Positions 48,520 through 58,652 are shown, numbered from the stretch's first letter. The stretch is DNA of 64,000 bases from DATLHO01 sp035539855 (GCA_035539855.1 DATLHO010000154.1:1-64000), one strand, 5' to 3'. The notes: generated by a model not told the origin, from the letters alone. Translations and numbers: made by a program.

Positions 48520-51480
48520 CTAGCGCAGGATGGTGACGCGGGTCGTTGCGCGCCCACCCGCCGTGCTCAGCACGACGGTGTAGGCGCCGGAAGGAAGATC
48601 CCCCACGGCGACAGAATGGCGTCGCGTGCCCGGCGCCACGTCGGCAAGAGCGTCGGCGCGACGATGACGGCCGAGCGCATCGTAGAGATCGAGCCGCACG
48701 TCGCCCGCTCCCACGGGAAGCTCGAGCACGAGCGGAAGCCGTCCATCGAGAGGCTGGCCGGCGACCGCCACCGAGAGCCGCGCTTCGGCGCCCGTCGCGA
48801 CGCCGCTGCCGCGATCGACGACGACCTCGAACCACTGCGCCGGCGTGCGCGACTGGTCGATGACGAACGAGCCGTCGGCCGCGAGCGCGATCGTGTCGCC
48901 CCTCGGCAGGCCGCTCGAGTCCAGCGGCGTGATCAGCAGGCGGCCGACGGGCGCGTCGAAGTCGAGCTGAAGGCGAGCGCGCACCGGATCGATGAGCATC
49001 GGCGCTGTCCCCCAGCCGAGCACCTCGCTCGAGTCGCGCCAGCGCAGACCCGTCGGCTCGGTGCGCGAGGTGACGACCAGCAGCGAGCGACCCGCGTCCT
49101 CGAGCGTGCGCGTCGAGTCGATCGCGACCCACGCGACGGTCGCCGTCTCGGTGCCGGAGAGGACCTCGACGTCGAGCTTCGAGAGCGACACGCCGCTGCT
49201 GCGCGCGAGGTGTCCGGAGGCGGCCTGCAGCCCCGGCGCGTCGATCGAGAGCACGCCCTCGGCCCACTCCCAGCGGATCTGCCGCGTGTCGCTCGATGCC
49301 TCGCCGTCGAGCGTGGGCGGAAACGAGATGTCGCCGGTCTGCGTGAAGTCGGTCGCATCGAGCGAGTCGTGGACGATGCGATTGACCGCCACCGCATAGC
49401 CGGGAATCCATGCCGGCGCGGCATGCGGTCCCCATGCCCAGTAGAAGCGCGGGATCTGCGCGATCTGCCGGCGCGTGTGCCGCAGGCGGATCGTGCCAGT
49501 CGCCGGCGCGACGAGCCCGGCGCGGACGATCTGCGAGATCACCGGAAGCAGCGCGTTGGCGACGGGGTTCTTCGCGAGCTCGTAGTACTCGCCGGCGCCG
49601 ATCACACGTGACGTGTCGAAGGTGCGATCGTCGGTCCAGACGTCGAGGATCACCGCGTCGAAGCCCTGGTGCGGCGCATAGGCGGCGAGCAGCAGCAGCG
49701 ACTCGGCGAGGTAGCGTGTCGGGTGCGGCTGCGCGAACGTCGCGACGAACGGCTGGCGATCACGCGCGAGCGCGGTGTACGCGTACAGCGTCCCCGCATA
49801 CGTCTGCCGCAGTTGCGACGCGTTGCCCATGCGAACGCCGCTGTCGCGCGCTTCGACCCAGTCCCACCCCGACGCAACCGTCGTGAAGTCCATCGTCGAC
49901 TGGGCGCGGAGGTCCATGACACTCGAAACCGCGGAGTGGCCCGCACCGGTGATCGGCTGGCGCGCGCCGATCGAGTCTTTGACGAACGAGCGAAGCGCCG
50001 TCAGCAGATCGCGGTCGAGGCCCATCAGGAACTCGGACTGATCCTCGATGCGGCGCGTCGAGACGAGCAGCGACGCCGGGTTGCCGTAGGGAACGCGACC
50101 CACCGTCGCGGTCGCGATCGACTCACCGGGCTGCAGCCCGGCCGGCTCCACCGCGCGCAGCTCGACGTCGTCGATCGAGATGTCGCCGTCGACGTCGCCG
50201 AAGAAGAAGTAGAGCGCCACCGGTCCGTTCATCACCTGCGGCGTCAGGAAGGCAGCCTCGTGCGCACCCCACGCATTAGTAATCTGAACGGTCGACTGCA
50301 GCCCCGAGAATGCTCCCTCCGTCGTCTCGTAGCCCACGAGGTAGATGGAGCGACCGGCAGGATTGCTGGCGCGCGCACGAAAGGTGAGACGGTACAGCGT
50401 GTTGTACTCGAGCTCGACGTCCTGCCGCAGATAGGCCTTGAGGATCTCTCCGCCGGCGTTGCGCACGCGCAGCGTGAGCGCGACCTGGCCGTCGGGAACA
50501 CTGTCGCTCTGCGTGAGGATCGGCGTGAGCGTCGGTCCGTCGTAGGCGGCGGCCTCCCAGTGCTGCTGGAAGTCCCCCTCGAAGCTGCCCTCGCGCACGA
50601 GATTCGGGAAGCCTCCGGGCGGAGCGCTCACGCGCCATGCGGCGGCCAGTCCGCTGTCGTCGCCATGCCGCTCGCGAAGGAACGCGGCGAAGAGCGTATC
50701 GAGGCGCCGGCTGTGGGCGAAGCCGAACGTGTACTCGCCGGCGCGGTGGTCGGTGAAGCCCTGGCGCCAGAGCGGCAGAAGGCCTCCGCGCTCCATCAGC
50801 TCGACGAGGGCGATCGCGGGCTCTTCGCGATAGGCGCGGCCGGTGAACGGGTTGACGTGATCGAGCAGGAGGCGTGCGTGGCGCTTGAGCGCGGCGAGTC
50901 CCTGCGGATAGAGCTGCCAGGCGCCGACGCCGAGCCAGAGCATCGAGTCGACGGGCTGCTCGAAGCCATCGGCCGGCACGGGAGCGCGTGCGGACTGCAG
51001 CGTGAGGTAGAGGTAGATGCCGTTGCGGCGGAGCTGCTCGACGAGCCAGTCGAAGCGTCGCATGCGCTCCGGGTGCAGCGCGAGGAAGCCGGCGTCGGCA
51101 TCGAGCACCGAGTAGGCCGCGCCCCAGGGGTAGGACAGATCGAAGTAGCGCACGCGCACGAGGTTGACGCCGAGCTTCGCCAGGCGGGCGGCCATGACGA
51201 TCGCCTGGGCGCTGTCGGGCGTGCACGCGGTCCACTCGAGCGTCACGCCGACGAAGCGCGCGGGGGTGCCGTCAGCGAAGCGCAGGCCGCCATCGGGAGT
51301 GGCCGCGACGAACCCGTGGGCGCCGGCCGGCGCGCGGCCGATCTGCGGCAGCGTCACGACCCGCGCAGTGTCCGACAGCGGAACACCGGCGGCAACGCCG
51401 CCGGAGATGCCCTGGGCGGCGGCGGGCTCGCGCTCCAGAATCGGAGCAATGAGCACAAGGAACAATAGGAAGCGACGCAT
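48520..51480 (-). CDS. Large secreted glycoside-hydrolase-like protein with T9SS sorting domain
   Basis: 986 residues: signal peptide (ends PAAAQ, about residue 23), then a TIM-barrel-like region (about 45-330: FVGVTLEWTACTPD, LAKLGVNLVRVRYFDLSYPW, LVEQLRRNGIYLYLTLQSAR) as in cellulase-family glycosidases. A carbohydrate-binding-like jelly roll follows (about 340-480, LRQDVELEYNTLYRLTFRA), then a second catalytic-like stretch with HQGFDAVILDVW, and Ig-like modules. The last ~85 residues form a T9SS sorting domain ending VTILR. Catalytic acids are not certain, so activity on polysaccharide is inferred from fold. Confidence 0.78.
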   Translation of the reverse strand: MRRFLLFLVLIAPILEREPAAAQGISGGVAAGVPLSDTARVVTLPQIGRAPAGAHGFVAATPDGGLRFADGTPARFVGVTLEWTACTPDSAQAIVMAARLAKLGVNLVRVRYFDLSYPWGAAYSVLDADAGFLALHPERMRRFDWLVEQLRRNGIYLYLTLQSARAPVPADGFEQPVDSMLWLGVGAWQLYPQGLAALKRHARLLLDHVNPFTGRAYREEPAIALVELMERGGLLPLWRQGFTDHRAGEYTFGFAHSRRLDTLFAAFLRERHGDDSGLAAAWRVSAPPGGFPNLVREGSFEGDFQQHWEAAAYDGPTLTPILTQSDSVPDGQVALTLRVRNAGGEILKAYLRQDVELEYNTLYRLTFRARASNPAGRSIYLVGYETTEGAFSGLQSTVQITNAWGAHEAAFLTPQVMNGPVALYFFFGDVDGDISIDDVELRAVEPAGLQPGESIATATVGRVPYGNPASLLVSTRRIEDQSEFLMGLDRDLLTALRSFVKDSIGARQPITGAGHSAVSSVMDLRAQSTMDFTTVASGWDWVEARDSGVRMGNASQLRQTYAGTLYAYTALARDRQPFVATFAQPHPTRYLAESLLLLAAYAPHQGFDAVILDVWTDDRTFDTSRVIGAGEYYELAKNPVANALLPVISQIVRAGLVAPATGTIRLRHTRRQIAQIPRFYWAWGPHAAPAWIPGYAVAVNRIVHDSLDATDFTQTGDISFPPTLDGEASSDTRQIRWEWAEGVLSIDAPGLQAASGHLARSSGVSLSKLDVEVLSGTETATVAWVAIDSTRTLEDAGRSLLVVTSRTEPTGLRWRDSSEVLGWGTAPMLIDPVRARLQLDFDAPVGRLLITPLDSSGLPRGDTIALAADGSFVIDQSRTPAQWFEVVVDRGSGVATGAEARLSVAVAGQPLDGRLPLVLELPVGAGDVRLDLYDALGRHRRADALADVAPGTRRHSVAVGDLPSGAYTVVLSTAGGRATTRVTILR

Positions 51481-51842
51481 AGAATAGGCTGCCGGAGTGC
51501 GTGAAGCGGACGGGGCGGAAGTTACGTGCGTGGAGTGCGGGCGCAAAGTCGGCGCGACACCTTCTGACGCCGCAGCGGGGGCGTCGCCAGCGAGTCTCAC
51601 TCGATGGGCCGATGTTCCCGATTCGGCGGTCGGCACTGCGAGATTAGATTTCTATGGGCTGTCCCAGTCGTAAATGTTGGTCCCGCGTTTCGAGCGAGCT
51701 TCCGCCGATCGATCGGCTCACTATATTGGGCCTTCTGCCTGAAGACCGCACCCCGACGCCGGTCGACGACGACGGCGCGAGGCAGGTCACTCATCGACTC
51801 GACGACTGGACTCACCCACTCACTTATACCAGAAGCACAGTG
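51481..51842. other. Divergent promoter region
   Basis: 362 bp between the divergent T9SS glycosidase-like gene and the peptide-binding protein gene. It holds an AT-richer patch around 51640-51730 (GAGATTAGATTTCTATGG, CTCACTATATTGG) suitable for promoters. No gene, strong palindrome or riboswitch was recognised. Confidence 0.5.
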
Positions 51843-53864
51843 ATGCGAACGACAGTACGGACTCGCGGAGCGCTTGTCGCGACGATCCTGACGACGGCAT
51901 TGACCGTTGTCGGCTGTGGCGGAGGTGGCGGCAATGACAAGGCTTCGGGCGCCAAGGGTGGCGCTTCGCAAGCCGTGACGATGCCGAAAACGTTCAATGA
52001 TCCGCCTGGCGCGGATCCGTCGGTTGCCGACTCGATGGGTGGCAATGGCTTCGAGAAGCTCGCCGCGGCCCAGGGTTGGTCCACCGGAAACATCGCACCG
52101 GACCAGCTCGAGCTGATCGGCGACAAGAACGCCAAGAAGGGTGGGCAGGTTCGTGTCGCAATCGGCGACTTCCCTGCGACGTTCCGCATCTTCGGCAAGG
52201 ACGCGGGCACGACGACGAACCAGCGGATCTACTCGCTGGTCTATGAAACGCTGATCGGCATCAATCCGATGAACCTGGAGTTCCTTCCGGGACTTGCGAC
52301 GCACTGGAAGATCGATCCGGTCGACAGCCAGACCTACTGGTTCCGCATCAACCCGAACGCGCGCTTCAGCGACGGCCATGCGGTGACGACGGAGGACGTC
52401 ATCGCGACCTGGAGACTCGGCGACGACGAGAAGATTCTCGATCCGTTCCAGAACACATTCCAGGCGGAGTTCGACGACCCAGTGGCCGTGTCGAAGTACA
52501 TCCTGAAGGTCCGTTCGAAGATCAACAACTGGAAGAACATGCTGTACTTCGGCGGTCAGCAGATCTACCCAGCCCACGTCGTCGGCAAGCTCGGCGGCGA
52601 AGAGTTCCTGAAGAAGTTCCAGACGGAGATGCCGCCGGGAAGTGGTCCCTACGTCATGCTTACTGACGGCCTGCAGAAGCAGAAGTCGATCACGCTTACG
52701 AGACGGGCAGACTGGTGGGCGAAGGATGATCCGCTGGCAGTCGGCCAGTACAACTTCGACAAGATCAAGTTCGTGTACGTCGAGGACGAGAACCTGCAGT
52801 TCGAGCGATTCCGCGCGGGCGAGACCGACATCTATCTCGCCGGCCGTTCGCAGTGGTGGAAGCAGAAGTTCGACTTCGACGAGGTCAAGCGCGGGCTCAT
52901 CCAGAAGCGGAAGATCTGGAACGACAAGCCCAACAGCATCATCGGCCTGGCCTTCAACATGCGTCGCCCGCCCTTCAACGATCCCAAGGTGCGTCAGGCG
53001 GTCGTGCTCCTTCTCAACCGCGAGGAGTACATCAAGAAGATCCTGCTGAACGAGCGCCTGATGCAGGACTCGTACTTCCCGAACTCGCCGTACGAGAATC
53101 CAAACAACCCGAAGTACCGCTACGATCCGGCACGGGCGCAGCAGCTGTTGACCGAGGCAGGGTACACGACGCGCAACTCCGAGGGCGTGCTCGTCAAGAA
53201 CGGCCAGCCGTTCGAGATCGAGGTGCCGATCGGCCAGGGCGACGAGATCATCATGGGACCCATCCAGCAGGATCTCCGCAAGGCCGGCATCAAGGTCAAC
53301 TTCCGCACGGTCGACTTCGCACAGAAGATCAAGCTGCAGGACGAGCGGAACTTCTCGATGGTCCAGGTCGCCTATTCGGGCATCATCTACCCGAATCCCG
53401 AGGGCCAGTTCAGCTCGAAGCTTGCCGATAAGACGAACAATCAGAACCTGACCGGCTTCAAGAACCCTCGCGTCGATGAGATCATCGCCATCGAGAAGGT
53501 CACGGCCGATCCGAAGAAGCGCATCCCTCTGCTCCAGGAACTCGACAGCATCCTGATGGCGACCAATGCCTATGCGCTGCTCTGGTTCTCGCCGTTCGAG
53601 CGGTATGCGGCCTGGTCGTACATCGCCATGCCGAAGTTCGGCTGGAGCCGGATCGGCGACTATCGCGATGCCTACGTGTACTGGTGGTACGACGCCGACA
53701 TCAAGAAGCAGGTCGACGAGGCGAAGAAGGACAAGTCGATCAAGCTGCCGGTTCCGCCGGTCGACAATCGATTCTGGTTGGATTGGGACAAGCAGCATGG
53801 CGCCGGAGCCACGGCAAGCGTGGCGCCTCCGCTGCGCCGGGACGCCCGGCTGACCGCGCGATAG
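51843..53864 (+). CDS. Peptide ABC transporter substrate-binding lipoprotein (SBP family 5)
   Basis: 673 residues. Lipobox at Cys25 (LTVVGC) then a Gly/Lys linker. The mature part is a family 5 (OppA/DppA/YejA-like) binding protein with the usual YSLVYETLIG, FSDGHAVTTEDVIATW, and VRQAVVLLLNREEY landmarks. Tethered in the periplasm, it hands peptides to the permeases encoded next. It is the first gene of the transporter operon; a hairpin follows, probably giving more binding protein than permease. The ATG at 51843 is directly preceded by an in-frame GTG. Confidence 0.92.
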   Translation: MRTTVRTRGALVATILTTALTVVGCGGGGGNDKASGAKGGASQAVTMPKTFNDPPGADPSVADSMGGNGFEKLAAAQGWSTGNIAPDQLELIGDKNAKKGGQVRVAIGDFPATFRIFGKDAGTTTNQRIYSLVYETLIGINPMNLEFLPGLATHWKIDPVDSQTYWFRINPNARFSDGHAVTTEDVIATWRLGDDEKILDPFQNTFQAEFDDPVAVSKYILKVRSKINNWKNMLYFGGQQIYPAHVVGKLGGEEFLKKFQTEMPPGSGPYVMLTDGLQKQKSITLTRRADWWAKDDPLAVGQYNFDKIKFVYVEDENLQFERFRAGETDIYLAGRSQWWKQKFDFDEVKRGLIQKRKIWNDKPNSIIGLAFNMRRPPFNDPKVRQAVVLLLNREEYIKKILLNERLMQDSYFPNSPYENPNNPKYRYDPARAQQLLTEAGYTTRNSEGVLVKNGQPFEIEVPIGQGDEIIMGPIQQDLRKAGIKVNFRTVDFAQKIKLQDERNFSMVQVAYSGIIYPNPEGQFSSKLADKTNNQNLTGFKNPRVDEIIAIEKVTADPKKRIPLLQELDSILMATNAYALLWFSPFERYAAWSYIAMPKFGWSRIGDYRDAYVYWWYDADIKKQVDEAKKDKSIKLPVPPVDNRFWLDWDKQHGAGATASVAPPLRRDARLTAR

Positions 53865-53899
53865 ACCGCCGTCGTTGACATCGACGGCACCGATCAGTG

Positions 53900-53927
53900 G
53901 CGGGCGCTCCTGACCAGGAGCGCCCGC
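53900..53927 (+). terminator. Intra-operon attenuating hairpin
   Basis: Perfect 12-bp arms GCGGGCGCTCCT / AGGAGCGCCCGC with a GACC loop, followed by GCTGTTT, lie 35 bp after the binding-protein gene. The permease gene starts 150 bp further on. Partial termination here would keep permease levels below those of the binding protein. The rest of the 214-bp gap may carry a weak secondary promoter. Confidence 0.7.
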
Positions 53928-54078
53928 GCTGTTTCGACGATTTGCCCGATTGCGTTTTCATACACTTTGGCTCCCACGATGGCGGTTTGAAACTGCCGGG
54001 GGCCAACTGTATCTTGACACGGTTTAGACAGTCCGACCGGGTAGCGGGCCGCTCACCGATCCCCATATCCTCAGCAGA

Positions 54079-55104
54079 ATGTTCAACTACTTCGTTCGCC
54101 GATTCCTGCTGATCATCCCGACGTTTCTGGGATGTACGATCGTCGTCTTCGCGATCCTGCAGTTCACCCCCGGTGGTCCGTACGAGAACATGCTCCGGCA
54201 GGCTCAGACCCGCGTCGCCGAGGGCGGCGCCGCCGCCGGCGGTCGCGACGTCGGACAGGTGACGATTCCGGAGGAGGCCAAGCTCGAGCTCAAGCGGTAC
54301 TTCGGTCTCGACAAGCCCATCCACGTCCGGTACGTCAACTGGCTCGGCAACATTCTCTCCGGCGATTTCGGCACGTCCTACGTCTATGCCGAGCCGGTGA
54401 TGGACATCATCACGAGCCGCTTTCCGGTATCGATCGCATTCGGTCTGACTGGCTTCCTGCTCTCGTACCTCGTCTGCATACCCCTCGGCATCTTCAAGGC
54501 GATCCGGCACGGCTCGGCCTTTGATTTCGTCTCCTCGACGCTGGTGTTCATCGGGTATGCCATCCCAGGCTGGGCATTGGGCACGCTGATGCTCGCGTTC
54601 CTGGCGCGACAGCTCGGGTGGTTCCCTCTTGGCGAGTTCCGGTCCGAGGACTGGGACATGTTCTCGACCGGCGAGCAGATTCTCGACCAGGCGCATCACA
54701 TGGTGCTGCCGGTGATCTCCTACATGATCGGCGGCTTCGCGACGCTGACGATCCTGATGAAGAACTCGCTGATGGAGAACCTCGGACAGGATTACGTTCG
54801 CACGGCGTTTGCCAAGGGCCTGTCCGAGAAGCGCGTGATCTTCGTGCACGCACTGCGCAACTCGATGATCCCGATCGCCACCGGACTCGGCCATGTTCTG
54901 AGCTTCATCCTCGCCGGATCGTTCCTCATCGAGCGCACGTTCAACATCGACGGCATCGGCCTGCTCGGCTTCAAGTCCGCCGTCAACCGTGATTACACCG
55001 TTGTGATGGGAATTCTTTCGATCGCGGTCGTGATCCAGCTGATCGGGAACATCTTCAGCGACATGCTCTACGCGGTGTTCGACCCGCGCATTCGATTCAA
55101 ATAG
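54079..55104 (+). CDS. Peptide ABC transporter permease (OppB/YejB-like)
   Basis: 341 residues with six membrane helices. The start FNYFVRRFLLIIPTFLG and QFTPGGPYENML resemble YejB/OppB. The EAA loop (FVRTAFAKGLSEK-type, here YVRTAFAKGLSEKRVIF) that docks the ATPase is intact. The extended periplasmic loop with a Gly-Gly-Ala-rich stretch and RYFGLDKPIHVRYVNWLG is as in YejB. Forms the channel with the next gene. Confidence 0.92.
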   Translation: MFNYFVRRFLLIIPTFLGCTIVVFAILQFTPGGPYENMLRQAQTRVAEGGAAAGGRDVGQVTIPEEAKLELKRYFGLDKPIHVRYVNWLGNILSGDFGTSYVYAEPVMDIITSRFPVSIAFGLTGFLLSYLVCIPLGIFKAIRHGSAFDFVSSTLVFIGYAIPGWALGTLMLAFLARQLGWFPLGEFRSEDWDMFSTGEQILDQAHHMVLPVISYMIGGFATLTILMKNSLMENLGQDYVRTAFAKGLSEKRVIFVHALRNSMIPIATGLGHVLSFILAGSFLIERTFNIDGIGLLGFKSAVNRDYTVVMGILSIAVVIQLIGNIFSDMLYAVFDPRIRFK

Positions 55105-55107
55105 ATT

Positions 55108-56445
55108 ATGGCAGATCACGGCTCAGAGAATCACCAGATTCCGCGCGACGACGCCCCCCGCGTACAGATCGACGAGCTCGCCGAACAACGCGGCCCGCTC
55201 GACGCGCCACAGGAGCTCGCGCACGACGACGTTCCCCGGCTCGAGGATCGTATGCTCGCCCGGCAGTCGATCGCGCTTCGTCACCTCGTGACAGACGTGG
55301 CGGAGCTCGAGGGTCAGGCCGCACCGGCGCTTCTCGCCGAGGCGACGGGCGCCGCGACGTCGATGCAGCCGGCGAAGCCTGCTCCGTCAGTCTCGATCTT
55401 CCGCAAGAGACTGCGCAAGTTCAAGTCGATGAAGCGAGGCTACTACTCGTTCGTCCTCCTGTCGATCCTCTACCTCGTTTCGTTTCTCCTGCCGATCCTC
55501 GTCAACAACAAGGCCGTCGCGATTGGGTACAACGGCGAGACCTACTTCCCTGCACTGCTCGACCTTGTCCCGGGCGCATCGTCGTTCTACCCGGGCAGCG
55601 AGTTCGGCCAGCCGGGAAATTCCGGCGAGGCCAACTATCGCGAGCTCGACATTCAGTTCGAGAAGGAGAACGGGGACAACTGGGTGCTGATGCCGCTGTA
55701 CCCGTGGAGCCCGATTGAGAACGACTTTGGAATGGACGCGACCCAGCTTCCGGCGCCACCATCGTCACGACACCTCTTCGGCACCGATGATGTGGGACGT
55801 GACGTCTTCTCTCGAATGTGCTACGGCTTCAACATTTCGATCTCCTTCGCACTGATTCTCGTCGCCCTCGAGTACATGATCGGCGCGATCATCGGCGGAG
55901 TGATGGGGTATTACGGTGGCAAGGTCGATCTGATCGCTCAACGCTTCGTCGAGATCTGGGCGAACATCCCGTTCATCTACACGGTGATCATCATCGGCTC
56001 AATCGTGATCCCGAGCTTCTCGATGCTCATCTGGATTCTTGCCGCGTTCCAGTGGATCAGCATCAGCGCGTACATGCGCGGAGAGTTCTATCGGGAGAAG
56101 GCGAAGGATTACGTCGCGGCGGCGATCGCTCTGGGCGCTCGCGATCGACGGATCATCTTCAAGCACATCCTGCCGAACTCGCTGACGCCCCTCATTGCCT
56201 TTCTCCCGTTCGCGGTCATCGGTGGCATTACCGTGCTCGTCTCGCTCGACTTCCTCGGCTTCGGGCTTCCCGTGCCGACGCCGAGCTGGGGACAGATGCT
56301 CGATGTCGGCCGGCAGAACCTCGATCGCTGGTGGCTGATCATCACGCCGCTCTCGGCGCTGTTCCTCACATTGTTGCTCGTCACGTTCATCGGTGAGGCA
56401 ATCCGCGAGGCGTTCGATCCACGGGTCTATTCGAGACTCCGTTAA
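55108..56445 (+). CDS. Peptide ABC transporter permease (OppC/YejE-like) with long N-terminal extension
   Basis: 445 residues, longer than typical OppC. An unusual hydrophilic N-terminal tail of ~105 residues, rich in Asp, Ala and Pro, precedes TM1 (GYYSFVLLSILYLVSFLLPI). A periplasmic loop (NGETYFPALLD ... PPSSRHLFGTDDVGRDV) is typical of YejE/OppC. The EAA loop (YVAAAIALGARDRRIIFKHI) is intact. Starts 3 bp after the YejB-like gene. An internal ATG (55363) would remove most of the tail; the tail is in frame and open, so it is kept. Confidence 0.9.
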   Translation: MADHGSENHQIPRDDAPRVQIDELAEQRGPLDAPQELAHDDVPRLEDRMLARQSIALRHLVTDVAELEGQAAPALLAEATGAATSMQPAKPAPSVSIFRKRLRKFKSMKRGYYSFVLLSILYLVSFLLPILVNNKAVAIGYNGETYFPALLDLVPGASSFYPGSEFGQPGNSGEANYRELDIQFEKENGDNWVLMPLYPWSPIENDFGMDATQLPAPPSSRHLFGTDDVGRDVFSRMCYGFNISISFALILVALEYMIGAIIGGVMGYYGGKVDLIAQRFVEIWANIPFIYTVIIIGSIVIPSFSMLIWILAAFQWISISAYMRGEFYREKAKDYVAAAIALGARDRRIIFKHILPNSLTPLIAFLPFAVIGGITVLVSLDFLGFGLPVPTPSWGQMLDVGRQNLDRWWLIITPLSALFLTLLLVTFIGEAIREAFDPRVYSRLR

Positions 56446-56497
56446 CCGTCGACTGCGAGACCGGACAGCGCACTCACTCTTCAGCACACTACGTACT

Positions 56498-57532
56498 GTG
56501 GCAGATACACTCCTCGAAGTCAGGGACCTGCGGACGTACTTCAAGACCGAAGGCGCGATCGCGAAGGCGGTCGACGGCGTCTCGTTCGATGTTCACAAGG
56601 ACGAGGTGATCGGCATCGTCGGCGAGTCCGGCTCCGGCAAGTCGGTCACGGCCCTTTCGCTGATGCGGTTGATCCCGAATCCGCCCGGCGAGATCGTCGG
56701 CGGTTCGATCCGGTTCGACGGTCGTGACGTACTTGGCCTCTCGCTCGAGGACATGCGCCGAATGCGCGGCAACGACATCGGCATGATCTTCCAGGAGCCG
56801 ATGACGTCGCTCAACCCCGTCTACAAGATCGGGTTCCAGCTGATGGAGCCGATCCTGTGGCACCAGAAGGTGTCGAAGGAACAGGCGTTCGATCGCGCGG
56901 TCGAGATGCTCGACCTCGTCGGCATTCCGGATCCGAAGAAGCGGATGGACGATTATCCCCATCAGTTCTCCGGCGGTATGCGCCAGCGCGCTATGATCGC
57001 GATGGCACTGTCGTGCAACCCCGCGCTGTTGATTGCCGATGAGCCGACGACCGCGCTCGACGTGACGATTCAGGCGCAGATCCTCGAGCTCATGCTTCGC
57101 CTGAAGGAGCAGCGCAAGGGATCATCGATCATTCTGATCACGCACGACCTGGCCGTAGTGGCCGAGACCTGTGAGCGAGTGATCGTCATGTATGGCGGCA
57201 AGATTCAGGAGATCGGCACGACTCGACAGATCTTCAAGAACCCGCTGCACCCGTACACCCAGGGCCTTCTCGACTCCATCCCCCAACCGGTCCGCGGCCA
57301 TCAGAAGGGCGCCCGCCTGAAGGCGATCAGGGGGATGGTGCCGAACATTCTCGGCATGCCGCGTGCCTGCAAGTTCAACTCCCGCTGCGACTACGCGATG
57401 AAGGTCTGCATGGACGTGGAGCCTGAGCTCGCCGAGATCGAGCCAGGTCACTTCGTGCGCTGCCATCTCTATCCCGAATCCGTTCCGGCATCGATTCGTC
57501 AGCCAGCCGACGCACTTACCCTCGACGCATGA
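56498..57532 (+). CDS. Peptide ABC transporter ATP-binding protein (OppD/DppD-like)
   Basis: 344 residues from a GTG at 56498. Walker A GESGSGKS, signature FSGGMRQRAMIA, Walker B LLIADEPTTALD and H-loop THDLAV are intact. The C-terminal oligopeptide-transporter tail has the Cys cluster ACKFNSRCDYAMKVC...RCHL, seen in DppD-like proteins where it can hold an iron-sulfur cluster. Overlaps the next ATPase gene by 4 bp (ATGA). Confidence 0.94.
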   Translation: MADTLLEVRDLRTYFKTEGAIAKAVDGVSFDVHKDEVIGIVGESGSGKSVTALSLMRLIPNPPGEIVGGSIRFDGRDVLGLSLEDMRRMRGNDIGMIFQEPMTSLNPVYKIGFQLMEPILWHQKVSKEQAFDRAVEMLDLVGIPDPKKRMDDYPHQFSGGMRQRAMIAMALSCNPALLIADEPTTALDVTIQAQILELMLRLKEQRKGSSIILITHDLAVVAETCERVIVMYGGKIQEIGTTRQIFKNPLHPYTQGLLDSIPQPVRGHQKGARLKAIRGMVPNILGMPRACKFNSRCDYAMKVCMDVEPELAEIEPGHFVRCHLYPESVPASIRQPADALTLDA

Positions 57533-58566
57533 GCAGCAATCGCATCGTTCTCGAGGTCAAAGACCTCCGCGTTCACTTCCCGATCTTCGGCGGCATCTTC
57601 CAGCGCAAGGTCGCGACGGTCAAGGCCGTCGACGGCGTTTCGTTCAATGTCTACAAGGGAGAGACCCTCGGAGTCGTCGGCGAGTCGGGCTGCGGCAAGA
57701 CGACCGTCGGCCGCGCGCTGATCAACATCACGCGCATCATGTCGCCCGATGCCGAAGTCACCGGCCAGATCCTCTATCATGCGGCCGATGGATCGATCGT
57801 CGATCTCGTCAAACTGTCGAAGTCGGAGATGCGGCCGTACCGTTCGAAGATCCAGATGATCTTTCAGGATCCGTACTCGTCGCTCAATCCGCGCATGACC
57901 GTCGCGCAGATCATCGAAGAGCCGCTCACGCTTCACACGAAGATGTCGAAGGCGGAGATGAAGGAGCGCGTCGGATGGCTTCTCGACAAGGTCGGCATGC
58001 GGCCGGAGCAGGCCGCGCGCTATCCCCATGAATTCTCCGGCGGCCAGCGTCAGCGCATCGGCATCGCGCGAGCGCTCGCGACCAATCCCGACGTGATCAT
58101 CTGCGATGAGCCTGTCTCCGCTCTCGACGTCTCGATCCAGGCCCAGGTCATCAACCTCATGCAGGACCTGCAGGACGAGTTCGGCCTGAGCTTCATCTTC
58201 ATCGCGCACGACCTCTCGGTCGTCGAGCACATTTCGACGCGCATCGCGGTGATGTACCTCGGCCACGTCGTCGAGTATGGTCCGAGCGAGCAGGTGTATT
58301 TCGAGCCGCTGCACCCGTACAGCCGCGCGCTTCTTTCGGCGGTACCCCTCGCCGATCCCGACAGCGGTCGCGCGATGCGCACGTTCCTCGCCGGAGACGT
58401 GCCGACGCCGCTGGCGAAGCCCTCGGGCTGCCCCTTCCGCACGCGCTGCCCGATCGCTCGTCCCGACTGTGCGAGCGACTTCCCGCCGTTCATCGAGAAG
58501 CAGCCGGATCAGTGGGTCGCATGCCCGTACACGACGCCGGAGGTCAACGCGGCTGTGGCACCGTAA
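57529..58566 (+). CDS. Peptide ABC transporter ATP-binding protein (OppF/DppF-like)
   Basis: 345 residues. Walker A GESGCGKTT, signature FSGGQRQRIGIARA, Walker B VIICDEPVSALD and H-loop AHDLSV are present, with the C-terminal Cys-containing tail (GCPFRTRCPIARPDC). It pairs with the preceding ATPase as a heterodimer. YejABEF-type importers have one fused ATPase, so this operon joins Yej-like permeases to Opp-like separate ATPases. Last gene of the operon. Confidence 0.94.
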   Translation: MSSNRIVLEVKDLRVHFPIFGGIFQRKVATVKAVDGVSFNVYKGETLGVVGESGCGKTTVGRALINITRIMSPDAEVTGQILYHAADGSIVDLVKLSKSEMRPYRSKIQMIFQDPYSSLNPRMTVAQIIEEPLTLHTKMSKAEMKERVGWLLDKVGMRPEQAARYPHEFSGGQRQRIGIARALATNPDVIICDEPVSALDVSIQAQVINLMQDLQDEFGLSFIFIAHDLSVVEHISTRIAVMYLGHVVEYGPSEQVYFEPLHPYSRALLSAVPLADPDSGRAMRTFLAGDVPTPLAKPSGCPFRTRCPIARPDCASDFPPFIEKQPDQWVACPYTTPEVNAAVAP

Positions 58567-58620
58567 CGATCGGACGACGCGACGCGCGCTGATCGAGCGC
58601 CTGGCGCTGCGAGAATTGTG

Positions 58621-58652
58621 AAGAGGGCTCCGGCATTTGCCGGAGCCCTCTT
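58621..58652 (+). terminator. Strong intrinsic terminator of the peptide transporter operon
   Basis: Perfect 15-bp arms AAGAGGGCTCCGGCA / TGCCGGAGCCCTCTT with a TT loop, followed by CTGTTCTG. It lies 55 bp after the last ATPase gene. Confidence 0.9.
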
